Positions 1 through 5,205 of a DNA stretch of 7,253 nt are shown here, piece after piece. The number at the start of each line of letters is the position of its first letter. The stretch's first letter is position 1. Source of the DNA: Deltaproteobacteria bacterium UBA3076 (GTDB lineage Bacteria; Desulfobacterota; Dissulfuribacteria; Dissulfuribacterales; UBA3076); contig DFBQ01000178.1 in the NCBI GenBank assembly GCA_002367355.1, forward strand, positions 229 to 7,481. Direction: 5' to 3'. The notes beneath the pieces were generated by a model that ran no database searches, was not told the DNA's origin, and worked only from the letters and a program-made list of their open reading frames with translations. The translations under genes and the position numbers were made by a program.

Positions 1-16
1 AAGGCGGGAATCCAGG
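1..16. repeat. Partial palindromic intergenic repeat cut by the window edge
   Basis: The window opens with AAGGCGGGAATCCAGG. This looks like the right half of a widespread intergenic palindrome whose arms carry ATTCCCGC and GCGGGAAT, the core arrangement of the neisserial dRS3 repeat and of similar repeats in other proteobacteria. The left arm would lie outside the window, so the palindrome cannot be confirmed here. The first nine bases also match part of the terminal repeat of the element at 2652-2790, but that match is too short to mean much. Confidence 0.3.
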
Positions 17-53
17 CATTACGTTAATTAAAAATACGCCCAACGGGTGAAAA

Positions 54-134
54 TTTGTAATAGCAGAACATCCTGTAATCATTAAACTAATAGCTAACCG
101 CTAAAGGCTAATCGCTCAACTTAAGTATAAAGAA
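54..134 (+). repeat. AT-rich dispersed repeat, copy A, with CTAANNG heptamers
   Basis: Positions 54-99 match 2605-2650 at 43 of 46 bases in the same orientation. The second half is a tandem array of 7-bp units: CTAATAG, CTAACCG, CTAAAGG and CTAATCG at 87-114, closed by CTCAACT at 115-121. The two bases after CTAA vary from unit to unit. The closing part (115-134) also matches the sequence just upstream of rodA read on the minus strand. The copy ends about 10 bp before the ribosome binding site of the transaldolase gene, so it forms most of that gene's upstream region. It looks non-coding. Its function is unknown. Confidence 0.8.
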
Positions 135-144
135 AAGGGACGAA

Positions 145-150
145 AAGGAG
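145..150 (+). promoter_or_regulatory. Ribosome binding site of the transaldolase gene
   Basis: AAGGAG lies 9 nt before the ATG at 160. It is a near-consensus Shine-Dalgarno sequence and fixes that start. It is the strongest ribosome binding site in the window. Confidence 0.85.
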
Positions 151-159
151 TTATAAAAA

Positions 160-804
160 ATGAAATTCTTTATTGATACTGCCAACTTGGACGAAATTCG
201 CAAAGCAGCAGATCTGGGACTGGCAGATGGAGTGACCACGAACCCTTCTCTTATAGCCAAAGAAAATTGCGCCTTTGAAAACAGGATTAGAGAAATATGC
301 AGTATTGTTGATGGCCCGGTGAGTGCTGAGGTGATTAGCACAAACGTTGACGGCATGGTGAAGGAAGCCGGGAAACTGGCTGAAATCGCTTCTAATGTCG
401 TTGTCAAAATTCCCATGACCACCGATGGTTTAAGGGCCACGAAAAAACTGGCAGGTGAGGGTATAAAGACCAACGTAACCTTAGTGTTCTCTCCGCTTCA
501 GGCATTACTGACAGCAAAGGCCGGAGCAAGCTATGTCAGCCCTTTTATAGGAAGACTCGATGATATCTCTCATGAAGGCATGAACCTGGTAGAAGATATT
601 ATTCAGATTTTCGACAATTACGCCTTTGACACAGAAATCATAGTAGCAAGCATTAGACATCCCATACATGTGCTGGATGCTGCAAAGATAGGTGCCGACA
701 TAGCAACTATTCCTTACAAAGTGATAGCACAGCTAGCCAGTCACCCTTTAACTGATATAGGCCTTGAAAAATTTTTAGCTGATTGGGAAAAAGTGCCGAA
801 ATAA
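160..804 (+). CDS. tal: Transaldolase (small TalC/FSA-like type)
   Basis: Cytosolic class I enzyme that should move a dihydroxyacetone unit between sugar phosphates (sedoheptulose 7-phosphate plus glyceraldehyde 3-phosphate to erythrose 4-phosphate plus fructose 6-phosphate) in the non-oxidative pentose phosphate pathway. The 214 residues match the full length of the small single-barrel subfamily. Visible family motifs are FIDTAN (residues 4-9), GVTTNPS (24-30), the Schiff-base lysine K83 in VVKIPMT, and SPFIGRLDD (127-135). Two residues separate transaldolase from fructose-6-phosphate aldolase: E57 sits where E. coli FsaA has Gln59, and F129 where FsaA has Tyr131 and TalB has Phe178. Both favour transaldolase; the alignment was made by eye. 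The ATG at 160 has a good AAGGAG. The next gene starts 6 bp after the stop, suggesting a two-gene unit. Many relatives are named talC or 'probable transaldolase'. Confidence 0.93.
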   Translation: MKFFIDTANLDEIRKAADLGLADGVTTNPSLIAKENCAFENRIREICSIVDGPVSAEVISTNVDGMVKEAGKLAEIASNVVVKIPMTTDGLRATKKLAGEGIKTNVTLVFSPLQALLTAKAGASYVSPFIGRLDDISHEGMNLVEDIIQIFDNYAFDTEIIVASIRHPIHVLDAAKIGADIATIPYKVIAQLASHPLTDIGLEKFLADWEKVPK

Positions 805-810
805 TGTTTA

Positions 811-1416
811 ATGCCGGCAACACACCTTAAATGGTCAGTCTCAGGAATTCAACTGTTTGTGATTTGTGCACTCCTTGTCCTCTGCAGCTCAGGAGTGGGT
901 AATGCAGGCAGTATATATTCCTTCGTGGATGAACGCGGTGCATGGCACTTCAGTAATGTGCCCACTGATCTGCGTTATGGTTCGGTAAGCCGATCCAGCC
1001 ACATCTCCCCACATGTTCCAGGGAATTACTCTGAATTTGAGAAAACTATATCCGAGACAGCTACACGCCATGGCCTGGATCCTGACTTGATCAGGGCAAT
1101 AATACAAATAGAGTCAGGATGGATTCCGGACGCCCGTTCCTCAAAGGGTGCCATTGGGCTCATGCAGTTGATGCCCGAGACATCCTCAAATCTGGCAGTG
1201 TCAAATTCCTTTGACCCCAAGGCAAACATCCTGGGCGGCACCAAGTACCTCAGCCGGTTGATTGAACGATTCAGAGGCAATTTGGTCCTGGCCCTGGCAG
1301 CTTATAACGCAGGGCCGGAAAAAGTCGAAAGATACAAAGGAATCCCGCCTTACCCTGAGACGAGGAGGTATGTGCGAAACGTCCTGAAACAATGGCAGGA
1401 ATACAGATCTGACTAA
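811..1416 (+). CDS. Secreted lytic transglycosylase, DUF4124-like plus SLT domain
   Basis: Predicted periplasmic peptidoglycan lytic transglycosylase, which cleaves the MurNAc-GlcNAc bond to leave 1,6-anhydroMurNAc ends. The 201 residues begin with a signal peptide: a hydrophobic core at about 14-27 and a likely cleavage after GNA near residue 32. C25 is preceded by VL rather than a lipobox, so a lipoprotein is unlikely. Residues about 33-54 (SIYSFVDERG, WHFSNVP) resemble DUF4124. The SLT (Slt70/MltC-like) domain fills about 82-198: catalytic E101 in IESGW, GAIGLMQLMP (113-122), AYNAGPEKV (164-172) and Y187. The start has no clear Shine-Dalgarno sequence and lies 6 bp after the transaldolase stop, so translation may depend on the upstream gene. 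It converges on rodA with a 6 bp gap. The exact family and physiological substrate are not determined. Confidence 0.9.
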   Translation: MPATHLKWSVSGIQLFVICALLVLCSSGVGNAGSIYSFVDERGAWHFSNVPTDLRYGSVSRSSHISPHVPGNYSEFEKTISETATRHGLDPDLIRAIIQIESGWIPDARSSKGAIGLMQLMPETSSNLAVSNSFDPKANILGGTKYLSRLIERFRGNLVLALAAYNAGPEKVERYKGIPPYPETRRYVRNVLKQWQEYRSD

Positions 1417-1422
1417 AGCCTA

Positions 1423-2538
1423 TCACCGGGTCCCTGTACCTTTCTGAAACATGAAGCGCCTTGATCTTACATTGAGCAACAGTCCTACGCCTATAAGCGT
1501 AGTAAACACCGAGGAGCCGCCATAGCTGATAAGTGGCAAAGGGATGCCTACCACAGGCACAAGTCCCATGACCATGCCTATATTTATCACTACCTGCCAG
1601 AAAAGCATGGCCGTTATCCCAAAGGCCAAAAAGGCCCCGAAGCGTTCCCTGGATTGTGATGCTATCAAAAATCCACGGTATAGCATAAGGAAAAATATTC
1701 CCAGTAGAATTACTGCTCCAAACCAACCCCATTCCTCAGCCCAGATAGAAAAGGCAAAATCAGTGTGGACCTCCGGTAGAAAATTGAGCTGGGCCTGGCT
1801 CCCTTTCATGTAACCTTTGCCCAGGATCTGTCCTGAACCAATGGCAATTTTCGATTGTGATATGTGATATCCTGCACCGAGTGGATCCCTCCCCGGGAAA
1901 ATGAAGTCCATTATTCTATCCCTTTGATAGGGCTTAAGGAACTCCCATGCAACAGGAAAAGCGGCAATCGCTGAGCCCAACAGCAGCAGGAAGGACGTCC
2001 ATTTGAGACGAGCCATATACACTAAAGAGGCAAAAATCAGCATCAGAAACAGCGCTGTCCCTAAATCCGGCTGGTGATAAATCAGAAAAATCGGAACAAG
2101 CATCAAAAGGAAGGGTCGCCATAAATCCGTTAGACCATACTGTGGTCTGTCGTCATGGTAAAAATAACTACTTAGAACAATAACCGTGGCAAGTTTGGCC
2201 AGTTCGGAGGGCTGAATATTCATAAATCCCAGAGAAAGCCAGCGCTGTGATCCACCTACAGTCTTACCTATAAAAACTACCAGTATAAGCATAAAAACCA
2301 TAATCAAATAAATGTGTACAGAATAAACCGTAAGAAGACGATAATCAAAAAAGATTACCAGACTCAACATCAAAATGGTGCCTGCTATGTACCACTGAAG
2401 TTGTTTCCATTGGAAAGGATAGCCGGTAGCTGCACTGCCGCTGTTCAAGTTGACAAAACCTATAGCCATGAGCAGCAGAACAGCTAAAAAGAGCCACCAG
2501 TCAAAATGTTCCAGAAATCGCCTATCCAACATGGTCAT
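1423..2538 (-). CDS. rodA: RodA, SEDS-family peptidoglycan glycosyltransferase
   Basis: Inner-membrane glycan polymerase of the elongasome. It uses lipid II and works with the class B transpeptidase PBP2. The 371 residues contain about ten hydrophobic segments and the SEDS signatures: GSQRWLSLGFMNIQPSELAK (96-115), HQPDLGTA (155-162), PEVHTDFAFS (255-264) and PLPLISYGGSS (333-343). D260 in the HTDF motif corresponds to the aspartate essential for polymerase activity in characterised RodA proteins. PLPLISYGG with GIPLP fits RodA rather than FtsW, and the neighbouring PBP2 and MreBCD support this. The start is the ATG at 2538; a second ATG two codons in is farther from the AGGTG at 2551-2555. 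It is last in the operon, separated from mrdA by 254 bp of repeats. No rho-independent terminator fits in the 6 bp before the convergent gene. Confidence 0.97.
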   Translation of the reverse strand: MTMLDRRFLEHFDWWLFLAVLLLMAIGFVNLNSGSAATGYPFQWKQLQWYIAGTILMLSLVIFFDYRLLTVYSVHIYLIMVFMLILVVFIGKTVGGSQRWLSLGFMNIQPSELAKLATVIVLSSYFYHDDRPQYGLTDLWRPFLLMLVPIFLIYHQPDLGTALFLMLIFASLVYMARLKWTSFLLLLGSAIAAFPVAWEFLKPYQRDRIMDFIFPGRDPLGAGYHISQSKIAIGSGQILGKGYMKGSQAQLNFLPEVHTDFAFSIWAEEWGWFGAVILLGIFFLMLYRGFLIASQSRERFGAFLAFGITAMLFWQVVINIGMVMGLVPVVGIPLPLISYGGSSVFTTLIGVGLLLNVRSRRFMFQKGTGTR

Positions 2539-2544
2539 CTATAT

Positions 2545-2591
2545 TGTTTACACCTAAGTTGAGCAATTAGCTGTTAGCCATTAGCGTTTAG
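2545..2591 (-). repeat. Heptamer repeat, copy B, upstream of rodA
   Basis: Read on the minus strand this contains CTAAACG, CTAATGG, CTAACAG and CTAATTG, then the closing CTCAACT. This is the same order of four CTAANNG units plus CTCAACT as in copy A. Similarity to copy A continues past the closing unit towards the rodA start (CTTAGGTGTAAACAA against CTTAAGTATAAAGAA). Copy B is inverted relative to copies A and C. The span 2559-2585 pairs with 2792-2818 at 24 of 27 positions, giving the outermost inverted repeat of the mrdA-rodA gap. Confidence 0.8.
2551..2555 (-). promoter_or_regulatory. Probable ribosome binding site of rodA
   Basis: On the minus strand AGGTG lies 12 nt before the ATG at 2538, a slightly long spacing. 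It falls inside the stretch shared with repeat copy A, so the repeat appears to supply the rodA translation signal. Confidence 0.5.
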
Positions 2592-2604
2592 CTTTGAAAA
2601 ATGG

Positions 2605-2651
2605 TTTGTAATAGCAAAATATCCTGTAATCATTAAGCTAATAGCTAACCG
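2605..2651 (+). repeat. Dispersed repeat copy C, left part, interrupted by an insertion
   Basis: The first 46 bases match copy A (54-99) with three substitutions. The match ends after two heptamers, CTAATAG and CTAACCG (2638-2651), exactly where the inverted-repeat element begins. The expected continuation is found on the far side of that element, from 2791. Confidence 0.8.
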
Positions 2652-2790
2652 GGCTACCAACTTAAAGCGGGACAATTCGTAGGGTGGGCACTGCCCACCA
2701 TCAATGAGCGATCTGCGTAGATTGGTGGGCAATGCCCACCCTACTGTAACTCCTTGAGATTACAAGGTGTCCCGCCTTAAGTTGGTAGCC
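2652..2790. mobile_element. 139-bp MITE-like element with terminal inverted repeats
   Basis: The ends 2652-2674 and 2768-2790 are inverted repeats matching at 22 of 23 positions, starting GGCTACCAACTTAA from either side. The exact 16-bp direct repeat AGCTAATAGCTAACCG flanks it at 2636-2651 and 2791-2806 with no gap. Removing the element and one direct repeat restores a sequence that aligns with intact copy A, as expected for insertion with target duplication. It encodes no protein, so movement would need a transposase from elsewhere. Because the flanks are themselves 7-bp tandem repeats, the direct repeat could also be pre-existing heptamer units. The outer TIRs enclose a REPIN-like pair. No T-tract follows the arms, so it is not a classical terminator. 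Confidence 0.65.
2679..2744. repeat. Inverted pair of REP-like hairpins (REPIN-like)
   Basis: Each half is GTAG followed by an 8-bp perfect palindrome arm pair: GGTGGGCA and TGCCCACC around one base (2683-2699 on the plus strand; 2724-2740 for the other half, with its GTAG read on the minus strand at 2741-2744). The halves 2680-2700 and 2723-2743 are inverted copies matching at 20 of 21 positions around a 22-nt loop. GTAG before a hairpin, in inverted doublets, is the known layout of REP sequences mobilised by RAYT (TnpA-REP) proteins. No RAYT gene is in the window. Confidence 0.7.
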
Positions 2791-2820
2791 AGCTAATAGC
2801 TAACCGCTAATAGCTCAATA
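2791..2820 (+). repeat. Dispersed repeat copy C, right part, overlapping the end of mrdA
   Basis: Units CTAATAG, CTAACCG and CTAATAG followed by CTCAATA (2793-2820) continue copy C beyond the inserted element. On the minus strand this stretch is coding: it supplies the last residues and the TAG stop of mrdA (stop at 2793-2795). Confidence 0.75.
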
Positions 2821-4709
2821 TTGTTAACATTGAAAGCAGTCTTGTGGGGCCCTAGTACAGGCAGAGGAGATTGAATTTGAAACCACGTCTCGAAAACCTT
2901 ACGGGCAACAGGTGCTGCAACGGAGCCGCCATGTCCGGCATGTTCGCACAATACTGCTACCGCAAGCTCAGGCTTCTCTGCCGGAGCGTAGGCCACAAAC
3001 CAGGCGTGATCTCTATGTTCCCAATCTAATTTTTTATCCTGCCGGCGTTTATCCTGTCCTATTACCTGCGCGGTACCGGTCTTGCCTGCCACATGGACAT
3101 CAGGCAATTTGCATTGTTTTCCCGTACCCTTTTTATCCTCTACTACCCCCAGCAAGGCCCTCCTGATTATCCTTAGATTTGCTTCAGAAATCGGCAATTT
3201 ATCCTTTGGATCACTCTCAAAGGATGTGACTATGTGGCCATCCGGTCCTGTCATCTTTTCCAGATAAACCGGACTATATAAGGTGCCGCCATTGGCTACG
3301 GCAGCGGTCAGACAAGCCATCTGCAGAGGAGTTACAAGAGTAAAACCCTGGCCTATGGCTGTGATGAGGGTCTCTCCTTCCTGCCACGGCTCATGATATC
3401 TTCCGAGCTTCCAGTCCAGCGTAGCAATAAGTCCTCTGCTCTCATTGGGAAGATCGATCCCTGTCTTTGATCCCAGCCCAAAGGCCTTGGCGTACTTTGC
3501 TATTTTCTCAATCCCCAGCTTAAGACCGACCTGATAGAAATAGATATCGCAGGACTCAACCAGGGCCTTATACAAATTGGTCCGGCCATGTCCACGCCAA
3601 TCCCAACACCTGAAGACGCTTCTGCCCAAACGGAATCGACTCGTACATTTGAACGACGTGTTTTTTGTAACTATCCCCTCTTGTAAAGCCGCTGCAGCCA
3701 TCACAATCTTGAAAGTCGAAGCAGGAGCATATCTGCCCTGGAGGGCCTTGTTTTGCAAAGGCCTTGAAACAGGATCATTCAATGCCTTCCATTCCTCATT
3801 ATTAATGCCCGTGGCAAATGCATCCGGATCAAAAGCAGGACTGCTCACTAAGGCAAGTATCCGCCCGGTCTGAGGGTCCAGGGCAACAAGGGCTCCGACA
3901 TATCCCTTCATGGCCTCCTCCGAGGCCTGTTGAAGATCCAAATCAATAGAAAGATACAGATCTTTTCCTGGAACAGGTGGTTTCTCATCTATCACTCTTA
4001 CCAGGCGTCCTCCTGCATCCACTTCTAACCTGCGCCGGCCTTTTATCCCTGCCAGATCATTTTCAAACCTTTCCTCAACCCCGCATTTCCCCACCAGATC
4101 ACCCAAACGCGCGCCTTTATAACGTTCTTTTACAATATCTTCCCGGCTGATTTCTCCGAGATAACCGAGCAAATGTGGGGCAATACTACCATAGGGATAT
4201 TTCCTGGCAGGAGTCACCTCGATAAACACGCCCGGCAAGCTAAAAAGCCGGGACTCAATCCTGGAAAGGGTCTCCCATTCAGCCCCTCTCTTAATTACAA
4301 TGGGTACGTATTTGGGTCCTTTATGCTCTGAACCGAGACGGGTCCGAATCCCGGCCTCCGTCTCCCCCAGCAAAGGAGAAAGTTTGGCCAGGAGGGCCTC
4401 CATGTCCCCTACATCCTCCCTGACAAGACATACATTGAAGCAAGGCTTTACCCCTGCCAAAAGACGGCCTGTCCTATCAAGAATTTTGCCCCGGGGCGGC
4501 TGAAGACGCACAGATCTTATTCGATTCCGCTCGGATTGTTCCCTGAAATGCTCTCCCTGTACAACCTGTAAGTGCCATAAACGGGCACAAAATGTAACCA
4601 TGAACAGAAACATGATCAGAACGGCAACATCACATCTCTGTTTGTTTGCTTCCTGATCCAGCCGGTCAAAGCGCTTGACACGCCAGATTGTCTTAATCTT
4701 AAACTTCAC
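2793..4709 (-). CDS. mrdA: Penicillin-binding protein 2 (elongasome DD-transpeptidase)
   Basis: Class B PBP that crosslinks the glycan made by RodA; inner-membrane anchored with a periplasmic catalytic domain. The 638 residues fit the family. Order: short basic cytoplasmic tail, one membrane helix (about 27-48), pedestal and dimerisation domain (about 60-250, with QPPRGKILDRTGRLLA at 70-85), then transpeptidase. Catalytic motifs are S331-TFK334, S386-C-D388 (SxD is usual in PBP2) and K543-TG545. The nucleophile motif reads APASTFK, with Ala where Gly is common. C355, C368, H374 and C387 sit around the region of the E. coli PBP2 zinc site. The start is GTG at 4709, overlapping mreD by 11 bp, and an in-frame TGA upstream excludes a longer form. 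The last eight residues (IELLAVSY) are encoded by an intergenic repeat, so the C-terminal tail is atypical. Confidence 0.97.
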   Translation of the reverse strand: MKFKIKTIWRVKRFDRLDQEANKQRCDVAVLIMFLFMVTFCARLWHLQVVQGEHFREQSERNRIRSVRLQPPRGKILDRTGRLLAGVKPCFNVCLVREDVGDMEALLAKLSPLLGETEAGIRTRLGSEHKGPKYVPIVIKRGAEWETLSRIESRLFSLPGVFIEVTPARKYPYGSIAPHLLGYLGEISREDIVKERYKGARLGDLVGKCGVEERFENDLAGIKGRRRLEVDAGGRLVRVIDEKPPVPGKDLYLSIDLDLQQASEEAMKGYVGALVALDPQTGRILALVSSPAFDPDAFATGINNEEWKALNDPVSRPLQNKALQGRYAPASTFKIVMAAAALQEGIVTKNTSFKCTSRFRLGRSVFRCWDWRGHGRTNLYKALVESCDIYFYQVGLKLGIEKIAKYAKAFGLGSKTGIDLPNESRGLIATLDWKLGRYHEPWQEGETLITAIGQGFTLVTPLQMACLTAAVANGGTLYSPVYLEKMTGPDGHIVTSFESDPKDKLPISEANLRIIRRALLGVVEDKKGTGKQCKLPDVHVAGKTGTAQVIGQDKRRQDKKLDWEHRDHAWFVAYAPAEKPELAVAVLCEHAGHGGSVAAPVARKVFETWFQIQSPLPVLGPHKTAFNVNNIELLAVSY

Positions 4710-5205
4710 TGTGTTCTTTCACTCCAAGCCTCATATCCTCACTGGAAATAACCGAATTTGCTTTATCAAAGACAAAAAACCAGAAAGGAGCGAAAACACC
4801 ATTGAGCAGGGCCTGGGCAAACCCCCAAGGCCACAAGAGTTCGGCAGCACCACTGCCGATCAAAAGGACCGCCACGACCTCAATACTCAAAAACGAAATC
4901 AGCATTATCTGTTGCCATACCGCAGCACATACTATGTGGTTTAAGATATACCGAATCATCAAATATTCACCGGCATATGCCAGAGCATAAAGGCCGGCAG
5001 GCATGGCTGACATCTGCTCGCTGAGGATACCTAACCCCAATACAGCGAGGATGCCACCGGGTAAAGAGTGCTGAAGCCCGTACCAGGCTATAAGCGGCAC
5101 CAAACCGTCCAGTCGGATTTGTCCGAGCTGAAACGGGAAGCCCAAAGCCGTTTCAATTAAAAGCAGAACGTACCCCAAAAAAATAACGACCAACGCTTTT
5201 TTCAA
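4699..5205 (-). CDS. mreD: MreD, rod-shape-determining membrane protein
   Basis: Small polytopic inner-membrane component of the elongasome that acts with MreC and PBP2; its biochemical role is not settled. The 168 residues are very hydrophobic, with about five or six membrane segments (roughly 4-22, 34-63, 71-93, 95-116, 126-146) and a polar C-terminal tail (about 148-168). MreD is poorly conserved, so the call rests on size, topology, the internal LDGLVPLIAWYGLQ-like segment and the position between mreC and mrdA. The start is TTG at 5205, overlapping the mreC stop by 4 nt (TTGA). GGAG at 5214-5217 is 8 nt upstream, which supports this rare start. It overlaps mrdA by 11 bp at its 3' end. 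Confidence 0.9.
   Translation of the reverse strand: MKKALVVIFLGYVLLLIETALGFPFQLGQIRLDGLVPLIAWYGLQHSLPGGILAVLGLGILSEQMSAMPAGLYALAYAGEYLMIRYILNHIVCAAVWQQIMLISFLSIEVVAVLLIGSGAAELLWPWGFAQALLNGVFAPFWFFVFDKANSVISSEDMRLGVKEHSEV
4722..4725 (-). promoter_or_regulatory. Likely ribosome binding site of mrdA, inside mreD
   Basis: GGAG on the minus strand, 12 nt before the GTG at 4709 and within the mreD reading frame. The spacing is long, so coupling to mreD termination 8 nt past the start probably contributes. Confidence 0.45.

Noticed and set aside
1..9. AAGGCGGGA as the end of a second copy of the 139-bp element.
   Set aside because: Only nine bases match and the next base differs. The stretch fits a different, common intergenic palindrome better.
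126..131. TATAAA before the transaldolase gene as a minus-10 box.
   Set aside because: No acceptable minus-35 hexamer sits 16-18 bp upstream, and the region is AT-rich repeat sequence where such words are expected.
1271..1732. Long open frames antisense or out of frame to rodA, mrdA and mreB as possible genes.
   Set aside because: They lie wholly inside strongly supported genes on the other frame or strand, lack ribosome binding sites and show no recognisable domain.
2652..2790. The inverted repeat as a rho-independent terminator for mrdA.
   Set aside because: No T-tract follows the stem in either direction, and the arms match an inserted repeat structure better. Partial termination cannot be excluded.
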